DNA of 64,000 bases from Parapristionchus giblindavisi (Eukaryota; Nematoda; Chromadorea; Rhabditida; Diplogasteridae). Within the stretch, counting starts at the first letter, position 1. Every line of letters starts with the position of its first letter. The notes under the pieces are model-generated. The model did no database searches. It had not been told where the DNA came from and saw only the letters and a list, made by a program, of their open reading frames with translations. The translations under genes and the position numbers were made by a program. Location of the stretch: NCBI GenBank assembly GCA_943737045.1, contig CALSFV010000006.1, forward strand, positions 1,674,001-1,738,000. The letters run 5' to 3'. Below, piece by piece: positions 9,755 through 21,375 of this stretch.

Positions 9755-10660
9755 TTACAAAACAAACTCGTGAGATTCATTCAAAGTTTCAATGAGATCA
9801 ATACGTTCCTCATTATTTGATTCTTGTGCATCATCATTATCAGAAGGAATTTGAGGTCCATTTCCTAGAATCTTCTTTCCTCCAAATCTGTGTCCAAATC
9901 TATGATGTCTACCATGGAAATGTGGTCGAGTAGCGAAAAGAAGAGAACGGAGTTCACGAGAGTATCCCTTTGTTAGTTCATGAACCTTTTCGAAAGTCTG
10001 CTTGTGTGTTAGTGAATCATCCTTGAAGATGGCAATGATCTGAAAATATTCAAGATTATAGATTGCAATATGTATGGAAGCTAATGCTCTATATGGTTCC
10101 AACACTTACAGCATCACGTGCCTCCTCAAGATGTCCAATGGCTTCAGTAACATTCTTGTTGTGATCAATGAAGAATTGCTTTCTCTTGGCATAGAAGGCA
10201 GACACTTCTTCCTATAATAAAATTCGTTAAGTACAAGTTGTAATACATATGAATACATTATATATATATGAATGATATAGTACCTCAAGTTGATATTTGA
10301 TAGCCCATTGCTTGACGTTCTCCTTGATTTGAGCCTTGGTGGATTCTTTGTTGAAAGCGATCTGGAAGAACTCCTTCTTTGCCTCTTCAGTTACATTCTT
10401 GAGGAAAGGGAAACGGAAATGATGTCCATGATGATCATGATGACGACCTGAAGATAACTGTTAAATGATTATGATTGATAGATATATTAAATATAATGTG
10501 TAATAAGGAAAGACATACCGTGATGTCCGAACTTGTGTATCCAGAATCCATGACCAACATTTGAATGTTCAATGGATTTGGTTTCAGATTCCTTTTCATC
10601 AGAGATGATTGCAAATGAAACAGCTACGAGAGCACAAATAAGTAGAATGTTACGAAGCAT
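9755..10660 (-). CDS. Secreted SXP/RAL-2 (DUF148) family protein, copy 2
   Basis: Exons 10660-10519, 10447-10284, 10211-10110 and 10039-9755, encoding 230 residues with the same signal peptide, His-rich linker, DUF148 domain and acidic tail as copy 1. Differences from copies 3-5 are two substitutions, both amino-acid changing: Arg to Ile in FWRHK (giving FWIHK) and Asp to Asn in the tail (QESNNEE). The first intron also has a 1-bp deletion; the second is 4 bp shorter than in copy 1 through loss of TA dinucleotides, as in copies 3-5. All splice sites are intact. Confidence 0.85.
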
Positions 10661-10733
10661 CTATGAATGGGCAGGTAGAAGTATAGAAGTACTGATGAGA
10701 ACAGTAGAATGGTTCAATCTTCTTCTTTCTCAT

Positions 10734-10742
10734 CTTATATAG
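10734..10742 (-). promoter_or_regulatory. TATA box of DUF148 copy 2
   Basis: CTATATAAG 74 nt upstream of the ATG, as in copy 1. Confidence 0.6.
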
Positions 10743-11689
10743 CTAAACAATTGACGTGGATCTATCCTTTCCATGATAGCGAATGTGAGATAGAGAAAGA
10801 TTGCACAAAGTGGAGAGAGTGGGGAGAAATAGAGGAGACAACGTTCGCGGAGTTGCGCTCTCTAAAGATTGATCTTGATTGTGATGTTCTACACACCATT
10901 TAGATGAAACAATGTATTCACTCAACGTTTGATGCTTATGTAAGCTGAGTCATTTAAAAGCTATCTTATCATAATTTCATTCTTCTTTTACTTTTAATAA
11001 TACTTCTAGAAAGTCAATCAATAATGCGAAATCGTAGAAATGAGCCCAATAATTCCATCCAGTCTTTGTTGCTCGTTTATAATTCATGAGAATAATAGTT
11101 GAGGGTTTAAATTTGAATTTAAGAAGATGTTGATCATGGAAGATCAGCATTAGATGAGTTGATTCAACAGTTTCAAACCAGATTTTCTTCATGTTTGTCA
11201 TCGGTGCTTTTATCTCTGTTGTCGTAGTGACATAATACCTTTCTGCGTTCACGAACCATCCCAACTTTAGCGTTTTTTTTTTCGATTGAGAGCGAATTTG
11301 CCCTTATTTCTGAAAATCTTAATAAAGGAACACATGTTCATGTGAAACATCACGCACGATTTAACCCCTTTCCATTCGCGATTTTGACTGGGCTGCGTAG
11401 CGGGCGCTGCGACGCCTCGAATGCGCAAAATCGGAGCTCGATAGGAGCATTTTGAAGGAAGTTATGGTCATTTTAGTGAGATTTTGTCAATGCTTTCACA
11501 TAATTTCAAGCTGAAAGTATTTTTTTCAAAGCGGATTCTAGTGAGGATTCTTAATTTATATGGTAGAAGTCTCTACGATAAGTGATTAGCTAGTTAATTT
11601 ATTTGCCACCAAAAGAGTTCGTGTGTGAACAACACCGGCGATAGTCCGTCGGGCCCACTGGGTAAGGGCTGACCGACGATGGCAGGGTC

Positions 11690-11794
11690 GGTTTAATTAC
11701 CCAAGTTTGAGGTTAATATTATATTTGGCTCGTTAAAAGACGTGGCCTCAACCACAAATTTTGGAAAGGCTCTGCCTAGGCGGAGCCAACATTT
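11690..11794 (+). ncRNA. sls-1-like: SL1 spliced-leader RNA, copy 2
   Basis: Perfect SL1 exon at 11690-11711 followed by GT. It carries the inner-unit variant GTTAAAAG instead of GTTGAAAG in the loop of the first downstream hairpin, and the base five positions before the start is G rather than C (GCAGGGTC). Sm site and terminal hairpin are unchanged. Confidence 0.95.
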
Positions 11795-12677
11795 GGTGTA
11801 ATTTTATATATTATCTAAAAATTAATTATGTACAAGACATTTTTTAATCTTTCGTATTTTTCGCTGATCAACACATTTTGAAATGTTGTTTGTTTAATAA
11901 GTTACTCTCGTTTCGCTCGTCATGTATCATAGCATGCTTTGAGTAAGCAATTCGACGATGTTCTATGAATAATGTAACATGAGATTTACTGTAATTGCAG
12001 AGAATTATTGATTTTTATCTGGATCATCGATTATTGCTTCTTTTTTCTTTGGCGCAAAATATTCTTCTTTTTGACTATTGATTCTGCCCTTTTCGGAAGC
12101 CAAAGCACAATAAATGTATTGCAAAAAATGTTGTCTATTCACCTTTGTTTGTAAGGAAGGAGAATCAGGAGATTTGGGGTGTGATATGCCTCATACCACA
12201 CAACTAACAAAAACGATACTACTACTAACAATAAATACAATAAAAACTTTATTTTTCTTTGTGCAAAATTAAATATTCGGGCTAAATACTTCATTTTATT
12301 TAAATTCTGCAAAAATTATGAGTGGCCAATCAGTGATTCCCCCCCCCCCCCCCCCCCCCAGAACTTTGTGTGCTTTGAACTAGGGAATAATCTACACCTT
12401 TTTACCTTTACTACAAAAAGGAGTGAACTTTATAGGAGTGTCCTTTCAATTTTCTCATTAAATAAATGTGGGTATGATACAATAAATGTTTTTTTCTGGA
12501 AATATTTTTGAATCATATTTCACTCGTGAAAAGTTATAGCTGTAATTGTTATACAACGTATTAAACGATCACTCGTAAGTGGTAAAATATTTATGTACAA
12601 ATGTTATAAATAACAACAAACAATAGAATAACCGTATGACATGGAATGAAGAGATCTACAAAATGTTACAATCGTAT

Positions 12678-13584
12678 TTACAAAACAAACTCGTGAGATT
12701 CATTCAAAGTTTCAATGAGATCAATACGTTCCTCATCATTTGATTCTTGTGCATCATCATTATCAGAAGGAATTTGAGGTCCATTTCCTAGAATCTTCTT
12801 TCCTCCAAATCTGTGTCCAAATCTATGATGTCTACCATGGAAATGTGGTCGAGTAGCGAAAAGAAGAGAACGGAGTTCACGAGAGTATCCCTTTGTTAGT
12901 TCATGAACCTTTTCGAAAGTCTGCTTGTGTGTTAGTGAATCATCCTTGAAGATGGCAATGATCTGAAAATATTCAAGATTATAGATTGCAATATGTATGG
13001 AAGCTAATGCTCTATATGGTTCCAACACTTACAGCATCACGTGCCTCCTCAAGATGTCCAATGGCTTCAGTAACATTCTTGTTGTGATCAATGAAGAATT
13101 GCTTTCTCTTGGCATAGAAGGCAGACACTTCTTCCTATAATAAAATTCGTTAAGTACAAGTTGTAATACATATGAATACATTATATATATATGAATGATA
13201 TAGTACCTCAAGTTGATATTTGATAGCCCATTGCTTGACGTTCTCCTTGATTTGAGCCTTGGTGGATTCTTTGTTGAAAGCGATCTGGAAGAACTCCTTC
13301 TTTGCCTCTTCAGTTACATTCTTGAGGAAAGGGAAACGGAAATGATGTCCATGATGATCATGATGACGACCTGAAGATAACTGTTAAATGATTATGATTG
13401 ATAGATATATTAAATATAATGTGTAGATAAGGAAAGACATACCGTGATGTCCGAACTTGTGTCTCCAGAATCCATGACCAACATTTGAATGTTCAATGGA
13501 TTTGGTTTCAGATTCCTTTTCATCAGAGATGATTGCAAATGAAACAGCTACGAGAGCACAAATAAGTAGAATGTTACGAAGCAT
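12678..13584 (-). CDS. Secreted SXP/RAL-2 (DUF148) family protein, copy 3
   Basis: Exons 13584-13443, 13370-13207, 13134-13033 and 12962-12678. The 230-residue product is taken as the reference sequence of the array; copies 4 and 5 encode the identical protein. The linker reads HHDHHGHH where copy 1 has HHGHHGHH, and the tail reads EERIDLIETL where copy 1 has EEPIDLTESL. Confidence 0.85.
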
Positions 13585-13657
13585 CTATGAATGGGCAGGT
13601 AGAAGTATAGAAGTACTGATGAGAACAGTAGAATGGTTCAATCTTCTTCTTTCTCAT

Positions 13658-13666
13658 CTTATATAG
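13658..13666 (-). promoter_or_regulatory. TATA box of DUF148 copy 3
   Basis: CTATATAAG 74 nt upstream of the ATG. Confidence 0.6.
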
Positions 13667-14613
13667 CTAAACAATTGACGTGGATCTATCCTTTCCATGA
13701 TAGCGAATGTGAGATAGAGAAAGATTGCACAAAGTGGAGAGAGTGGGGAGAAATAGAGGAGACAACGTTCGCGGAGTTGCGCTCTCTAAAGATTGATCTT
13801 GATTGTGATGTTCTACACACCATTTAGATGAAACAATGTATTCACTCAACGTTTGATGCTTATGTAAGCTGAGTCATTTAAAAGCTATCTTATCATAATT
13901 TCATTCTTCTTTTACTTTTAATAATACTTCTAGAAAGTCAATCAATAATGCGAAATCGTAGAAATGAGCCCAATAATTCCATCCAGTCTTTGTTGCTCGT
14001 TTATAATTCATGAGAATAATAGTTGAGGGTTTAAATTTGAATTTAAGAAGATGTTGATCATGGAAGATCAGCATTAGATGAGTTGATTCAACAGTTTCAA
14101 ACCAGATTTTCTTCATGTTTGTCATCGGTGCTTTTATCTCTGTTGTCGTAGTGACATAATACCTTTCTGCGTTCACGAACCATCCCAACTTTAGCGTTTT
14201 TTTTTTCGATTGAGAGCGAATTTGCCCTTATTTCTGAAAATCTTAATAAAGGAACACATGTTCATGTGAAACATCACGCACGATTTAACCCCTTTCCATT
14301 CGCGATTTTGACTGGGCTGCGTAGCGGGCGCTGCGACGCCTCGAATGCGCAAAATCGGAGCTCGATAGGAGCATTTTGAAGGAAGTTATGGTCATTTTAG
14401 TGAGATTTTGTCAATGCTTTCACATAATTTCAAGCTGAAAGTATTTTTTTCAAAGCGGATTCTAGTGAGGATTCTTAATTTATATGGTAGAAGTCTCTAC
14501 GATAAGTGATTAGCTAGTTAATTTATTTGCCACCAAAAGAGTTCGTGTGTGAACAACACCGGCGATAGTCCGTCGGGCCCACTGGGTAAGGGCTGACCGA
14601 CGATGGCAGGGTC

Positions 14614-14718
14614 GGTTTAATTACCCAAGTTTGAGGTTAATATTATATTTGGCTCGTTAAAAGACGTGGCCTCAACCACAAATTTTGGAAAGGCTCTGCC
14701 TAGGCGGAGCCAACATTT
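14614..14718 (+). ncRNA. sls-1-like: SL1 spliced-leader RNA, copy 3
   Basis: Identical in exon, Sm site, terminal hairpin and GTTAAAAG loop variant to copy 2. Confidence 0.95.
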
Positions 14719-15591
14719 GGTGTAATTTTATATATTATCTAAAAATTAATTATGTACAAGACATTTTTTAATCTTTCGTATTTTTCGCTGATCAACACAT
14801 TTTGAAATGTTGTTTGTTTAATAAGTTACTCTCGTTTCGCTCGTCATGTATCATAGCATGCTTTGAGTAAGCAATTCGACGATGTTCTATGAATAATGTA
14901 ACATGAGATTTACTGTAATTGCAGAGAATTATTGATTTTTATCTGGATCATCGATTATTGCTTCTTTTTTCTTTGGCGCAAAATATTCTTCTTTTTGACT
15001 ATTGATTCTGCCCTTTTCGGAAGCCAAAGCACAATAAATGTATTGCAAAAAATGTTGTCTATTCACCTTTGTTTGTAAGGAAGGAGAATCAGGAGATTTG
15101 GGGTGTGATATGCCTCATACCACACAACTAACAAAAACGATACTACTACTAACAATAAATACAATAAAAACTTTATTTTTCTTTGTGCAAAATTAAATAT
15201 TCGGGCTAAATACTTCATTTTATTTAAATTCTGCAAAAATTATGAGTGGCCAATCAGTGATTCCCCCCCCCCCAGAACTTTGTGTGCTTTGAACTAGGGA
15301 ATAATCTACACCTTTTTACCTTTACTACAAAAAGGAGTGAACTTTATAGGAGTGTCCTTTCAATTTTCTCATTAAATAAATGTGGGTATGATACAATAAA
15401 TGTTTTTTTCTGGAAATATTTTTGAATCATATTTCACTCGTGAAAAGTTATAGCTGTAATTGTTATACAACGTATTAAACGATCACTCGTAAGTGGTAAA
15501 ATATTTATGTACAAATGTTATAAATAACAACAAACAATAGAATAACCGTATGACATGGAATGAAGAGATCTACAAAATGTTACAATCGTAT

Positions 15592-16498
15592 TTACAAAAC
15601 AAACTCGTGAGATTCATTCAAAGTTTCAATGAGATCAATACGTTCCTCATCATTTGATTCTTGTGCATCATCATTATCAGAAGGAATTTGAGGTCCATTT
15701 CCTAGAATCTTCTTTCCTCCAAATCTGTGTCCAAATCTATGATGTCTACCATGGAAATGTGGTCGAGTAGCGAAAAGAAGAGAACGGAGTTCACGAGAGT
15801 ATCCCTTTGTTAGTTCATGAACCTTTTCGAAAGTCTGCTTGTGTGTTAGTGAATCATCCTTGAAGATGGCAATGATCTGAAAATATTCAAGATTATAGAT
15901 TGCAATATGTATGGAAGCTAATGCTCTATATGGTTCCAACACTTACAGCATCACGTGCCTCCTCAAGATGTCCAATGGCTTCAGTAACATTCTTGTTGTG
16001 ATCAATGAAGAATTGCTTTCTCTTGGCATAGAAGGCAGACACTTCTTCCTATAATAAAATTCGTTAAGTACAAGTTGTAATACATATGAATACATTATAT
16101 ATATATGAATGATATAGTACCTCAAGTTGATATTTGATAGCCCATTGCTTGACGTTCTCCTTGATTTGAGCCTTGGTGGATTCTTTGTTGAAAGCGATCT
16201 GGAAGAACTCCTTCTTTGCCTCTTCAGTTACATTCTTGAGGAAAGGGAAACGGAAATGATGTCCATGATGATCATGATGACGACCTGAAGATAACTGTTA
16301 AATGATTATGATTGATAGATATATTAAATATAATGTGTAGATAAGGAAAGACATACCGTGATGTCCGAACTTGTGTCTCCAGAATCCATGACCAACATTT
16401 GAATGTTCAATGGATTTGGTTTCAGATTCCTTTTCATCAGAGATGATTGCAAATGAAACAGCTACGAGAGCACAAATAAGTAGAATGTTACGAAGCAT
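15592..16498 (-). CDS. Secreted SXP/RAL-2 (DUF148) family protein, copy 4
   Basis: Exons 16498-16357, 16284-16121, 16048-15947 and 15876-15592. Protein identical to copy 3. The near-identity of coding and non-coding parts shows a very recent duplication or ongoing gene conversion. Confidence 0.85.
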
Positions 16499-16571
16499 CT
16501 ATGAATGGGCAGGTAGAAGTATAGAAGTACTGATGAGAACAGTAGAATGGTTCAATCTTCTTCTTTCTCAT

Positions 16572-16580
16572 CTTATATAG
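16572..16580 (-). promoter_or_regulatory. TATA box of DUF148 copy 4
   Basis: CTATATAAG 74 nt upstream of the ATG. Confidence 0.6.
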
Positions 16581-17527
16581 CTAAACAATTGACGTGGATC
16601 TATCCTTTCCATGATAGCGAATGTGAGATAGAGAAAGATTGCACAAAGTGGAGAGAGTGGGGAGAAATAGAGGAGACAACGTTCGCGGAGTTGCGCTCTC
16701 TAAAGATTGATCTTGATTGTGATGTTCTACACACCATTTAGATGAAACAATGTATTCACTCAACGTTTGATGCTTATGTAAGCTGAGTCATTTAAAAGCT
16801 ATCTTATCATAATTTCATTCTTCTTTTACTTTTAATAATACTTCTAGAAAGTCAATCAATAATGCGAAATCGTAGAAATGAGCCCAATAATTCCATCCAG
16901 TCTTTGTTGCTCGTTTATAATTCATGAGAATAATAGTTGAGGGTTTAAATTTGAATTTAAGAAGATGTTGATCATGGAAGATCAGCATTAGATGAGTTGA
17001 TTCAACAGTTTCAAACCAGATTTTCTTCATGTTTGTCATCGGTGCTTTTATCTCTGTTGTCGTAGTGACATAATACCTTTCTGCGTTCACGAACCATCCC
17101 AACTTTAGCGTTTTTTTTTTCGATTGAGAGCGAATTTGCCCTTATTTCTGAAAATCTTAATAAAGGAACACATGTTCATGTGAAACATCACGCACGATTT
17201 AACCCCTTTCCATTCGCGATTTTGACTGGGCTGCGTAGCGGGCGCTGCGACGCCTCGAATGCGCAAAATCGGAGCTCGATAGGAGCATTTTGAAGGAAGT
17301 TATGGTCATTTTAGTGAGATTTTGTCAATGCTTTCACATAATTTCAAGCTGAAAGTATTTTTTTCAAAGCGGATTCTAGTGAGGATTCTTAATTTATATG
17401 GTAGAAGTCTCTACGATAAGTGATTAGCTAGTTAATTTATTTGCCACCAAAAGAGTTCGTGTGTGAACAACACCGGCGATAGTCCGTCGGGCCCACTGGG
17501 TAAGGGCTGACCGACGATGGCAGGGTC

Positions 17528-17632
17528 GGTTTAATTACCCAAGTTTGAGGTTAATATTATATTTGGCTCGTTAAAAGACGTGGCCTCAACCACAAATTTT
17601 GGAAAGGCTCTGCCTAGGCGGAGCCAACATTT
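17528..17632 (+). ncRNA. sls-1-like: SL1 spliced-leader RNA, copy 4
   Basis: Perfect SL1 exon 17528-17549, GT donor, Sm site and terminal hairpin; GTTAAAAG inner-unit variant. Confidence 0.95.
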
Positions 17633-18506
17633 GGTGTAATTTTATATATTATCTAAAAATTAATTATGTACAAGACATTTTTTAATCTTTCGTATTTTTC
17701 GCTGATCAACACATTTTGAAATGTTGTTTGTTTAATAAGTTACTCTCGTTTCGCTCGTCATGTATCATAGCATGCTTTGAGTAAGCAATTCGACGATGTT
17801 CTATGAATAATGTAACATGAGATTTACTGTAATTGCAGAGAATTATTGATTTTTATCTGGATCATCGATTATTGCTTCTTTTTTCTTTGGCGCAAAATAT
17901 TCTTCTTTTTGACTATTGATTCTGCCCTTTTCGGAAGCCAAAGCACAATAAATGTATTGCAAAAAATGTTGTCTATTCACCTTTGTTTGTAAGGAAGGAG
18001 AATCAGGAGATTTGGGGTGTGATATGCCTCATACCACACAACTAACAAAAACGATACTACTACTAACAATAAATACAATAAAAACTTTATTTTTCTTTGT
18101 GCAAAATTAAATATTCGGGCTAAATACTGCATTTTATTTAAATTCTGCAAAAATTATGAGTGGCCAATCAGTGATTCCCCCCCCCCCCAGAACTTTGTGT
18201 GCTTTGAACTAGGGAATAATCTACACCTTTTTACCTTTACTACAAAAAGGAGTGAACTTTATAGGAGTGTCCTTTCAATTTTCTCATTAAATAAATGTGG
18301 GTATGATACAATAAATGTTTTTTTCTGGAAATATTTTTGAATCATATTTCACTCGTGAAAAGTTATAGCTGTAATTGTTATACAACGTATTAAACGATCA
18401 CTCGTAAGTGGTAAAATATTTATGTACAAATGTTATAAATAACAACAAACAATAGAATAACCGTATGACATGGAATGAAGAGATCTACAAAATGTTACAA
18501 TCGTAT

Positions 18507-19413
18507 TTACAAAACAAACTCGTGAGATTCATTCAAAGTTTCAATGAGATCAATACGTTCCTCATCATTTGATTCTTGTGCATCATCATTATCAGAAGGA
18601 ATTTGAGGTCCATTTCCTAGAATCTTCTTTCCTCCAAATCTGTGTCCAAATCTATGATGTCTACCATGGAAATGTGGTCGAGTAGCGAAAAGAAGAGAAC
18701 GGAGTTCACGAGAGTATCCCTTTGTTAGTTCATGAACCTTTTCGAAAGTCTGCTTGTGTGTTAGTGAATCATCCTTGAAGATGGCAATGATCTGAAAATA
18801 TTCAAGATTATAGATTGCAATATGTATGGAAGCTAATGCTCTATATGGTTCCAACACTTACAGCATCACGTGCCTCCTCAAGATGTCCAATGGCTTCAGT
18901 AACATTCTTGTTGTGATCAATGAAGAATTGCTTTCTCTTGGCATAGAAGGCAGACACTTCTTCCTATAATAAAATTCGTTAAGTACAAGTTGTAATACAT
19001 ATGAATACATTATATATATATGAATGATATAGTACCTCAAGTTGATATTTGATAGCCCATTGCTTGACGTTCTCCTTGATTTGAGCCTTGGTGGATTCTT
19101 TGTTGAAAGCGATCTGGAAGAACTCCTTCTTTGCCTCTTCAGTTACATTCTTGAGGAAAGGGAAACGGAAATGATGTCCATGATGATCATGATGACGACC
19201 TGAAGATAACTGTTAAATGATTATGATTGATAGATATATTAAATATAATGTGTAGATAAGGAAAGACATACCGTGATGTCCGAACTTGTGTCTCCAGAAT
19301 CCATGACCAACATTTGAATGTTCAATGGATTTGGTTTCAGATTCCTTTTCATCAGAGATGATTGCAAATGAAACAGCTACGAGAGCACAAATAAGTAGAA
19401 TGTTACGAAGCAT
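18507..19413 (-). CDS. Secreted SXP/RAL-2 (DUF148) family protein, copy 5
   Basis: Exons 19413-19272, 19199-19036, 18963-18862 and 18791-18507. Protein identical to copies 3 and 4, although the neighbouring SL1 gene of this unit is of the outer type, so gene and spacer have separate conversion histories. Confidence 0.85.
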
Positions 19414-19486
19414 CTATGAATGGGCAGGTAGAAGTATAGAAGTACTGATGAGAACAGTAGAATGGTTCAATCTTCTTCTTTCTCAT

Positions 19487-19495
19487 CTTATATAG
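19487..19495 (-). promoter_or_regulatory. TATA box of DUF148 copy 5
   Basis: CTATATAAG 74 nt upstream of the ATG. Confidence 0.6.
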
Positions 19496-20441
19496 CTAAA
19501 CAATTGACGTGGATCTATCCTTTCCATGATAGCGAATGTGAGATAGAGAAAGATTGCACAAAGTGGAGAGAGTGGGGAGAAATAGAGGAGACAACGTTCG
19601 CGGAGTTGCGCTCTCTAAAGATTGATCTTGATTGTGATGTTCTACACACCATTTAGATGAAACAATGTATTCACTCAACGTTTGATGCTTATGTAAGCTG
19701 AGTCATTTAAAAGCTATCTTATCATAATTTCATTCTTCTTTTACTTTTAATAATACTTCTAGAAAGTCAATCAATAATGCGAAATCGTAGAAATGAGCCC
19801 AATAATTCCATCCAGTCTTTGTTGCTCGTTTATAATTCATGAGAATAATAGTTGAGGGTTTAAATTTGAATTTAAGAAGATGTTGATCATGGAAGATCAG
19901 CATTAGATGAGTTGATTCAACAGTTTCAAACCAGATTTTCTTCATGTTTGTCATCGGTGCTTTTATCTCTGTTGTCGTAGTGACATAATACCTTTCTGCG
20001 TTCACGAACCATCCCAACTTTAGCGTTTTTTTTTCGATTGAGAGCGAATTTGCCCTAATTTCTGAAAATCTTAATAAAGGAACACATGTTCATGTGAAAC
20101 ATCACGCACGATTTAGCCCCTTTCCATTCGCGATTTTGACTGGGCTGCGTAGCGGGCGCTGCGACGCCTCGAATGCGCAAAATCGGAGCTCGATAGGAGC
20201 ATTTTGGAGGAAGTTATGGTCATTTTAGTGAGATTTTGTCAATGCTTTCACAGAATTTCAAGCTGAAAGTATTTTTTTCAAAGCGGATTCTAGTGAGGAT
20301 TCTTAATTTATATGGTAGAAGTCTCTACGATAAGTGATTAGCTAGTTAATTTATTTGCCACCAAAAGAGTTCGTGTGTGAACAACACCGGCGATAGTCCG
20401 TCGGGCCCACTGGGTAAGGGCTGACCGACGATGGCAGCGTC

Positions 20442-20546
20442 GGTTTAATTACCCAAGTTTGAGGTTAATATTATATTTGGCTCGTTGAAAGACGTGGCCT
20501 CAACCACAAATTTTGGAAAGGCTCTGCCTAGGCGGAGCCAACATTT
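20442..20546 (+). ncRNA. sls-1-like: SL1 spliced-leader RNA, copy 5
   Basis: Perfect SL1 exon 20442-20463. It shares GCAGCGTC before the start and GTTGAAAG in the hairpin loop with copy 1, unlike copies 2-4. Confidence 0.95.
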
Positions 20547-20581
20547 GGTGTAATTTTATATATTATCTAAAAATTAATTAT

Positions 20582-21259
20582 GTACAAGACATTTTTTAAT
20601 CTTTCGTATTTTTCGCTGATCAACACATTTTGAAATGTTGTTTGTTTAATAAGTTACTCTCGTTTCGCTCGTCATGTATCATAGCATGCTTTGAGTAAGC
20701 AATTCGACGATGTTCTATGAATAATGTAACATGAGATTTACTGTAATTGCAGAGAATTATTGATTTTTATCTGGATCATCGATTATTGCTTCTTTTTTCT
20801 TTGGCGCAAAATATTCTTCTTTTTGACTATTGATTCTGCCCTTTTCGGAAGCCAAAGCACAATAAATGTATTGCAAAAAATGTTGTCTATTCACCTTTGT
20901 TTGTAAGGAAGGAGAATCAGGAGATTTGGGGTGTGATATGCCTCATACCACACAACTAACAAAAACGATACTACTACTAACAATAAATACAATAAAAACT
21001 TTATTTTTCTTTGTGCAAAATTAAATATTCGGGCTAAATACTGCATTTTATTTAAATTCTGCAAAAATTATGAGTGGCCAATCAGTGATTCCCCCCCCCC
21101 CCCCCCCCCCAGAACTTTGTGTTCTTTGAAATAGGGAATAATCTACACCTTTTTACCTTTACTACAAAAAGGAGTGAACTTTATAGGAGTGTCCTTTCAA
21201 TTTTCTCATTAAATAAATGTTGGTATGATACAATAAATGTTTTTTTTTCTGGAAATATT
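20582..21259. repeat. SL1/DUF148 array unit 6 (right-truncated)
   Basis: Only the left 678 bp of a unit remain, ending at GGAAATATT where other units continue TTTGAATC. No DUF148 or SL1 gene survives. It contains a 20-C tract (21091-21110). The sequence just past the breakpoint has a run of ten G (21263-21272). Confidence 0.85.
21091..21110. repeat. Poly-C tract, 20 bp
   Basis: One of six allelic-position homopolymers in the array, with lengths 9, 9, 21, 11, 12 and 20. The other strand is poly-G and able to form a quadruplex. Confidence 0.9.
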
Positions 21260-21375
21260 GGAGGGGGGGGGGTCCTGTTGGATTCATGTTTCGACATGCT
21301 ATTGAAGATGGGTGACGCGTGAGTGCTTAGAGATTGTTGTCTGTACATATATTATATTACTGTTCTCTCTGGCAG

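Larger units (their letters stand above)
8919..11829. repeat. SL1/DUF148 array unit 2 (complete, 2911 bp)
   Basis: Complete unit from GTACAAGAC to AATTAATTAT. Its first 830 bp (8919-9750) hold no gene that I can support. The poly-C tract is 9 bp (9428-9436). Confidence 0.9.
11830..14753. repeat. SL1/DUF148 array unit 3 (complete, 2924 bp)
   Basis: Complete unit. Longest because its poly-C tract has 21 C (12339-12359). The left 840 bp (11830-12670) contain no supported gene. Confidence 0.9.
14754..17667. repeat. SL1/DUF148 array unit 4 (complete, 2914 bp)
   Basis: Complete unit, nearly identical to unit 3 apart from poly-C length (11 C, 15263-15273). No supported gene at 14754-15585. Confidence 0.9.
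17668..20581. repeat. SL1/DUF148 array unit 5 (complete, 2914 bp)
   Basis: Complete unit with 12 C (18177-18188). Its spacer has private changes (for example CCCTAATTTC near 20054, CACAGAATTTC near 20250) and its SL1 region matches unit 1 rather than units 2-4. No supported gene at 17668-18500. Confidence 0.9.

Noticed and set aside
20931..20953. Hairpin GTGTGATATG / CATACCACAC in each unit
   Set aside because: Ten-base stem with one mismatch and a 3-nt loop, but no neighbouring RNA gene or termination context to give it a role.
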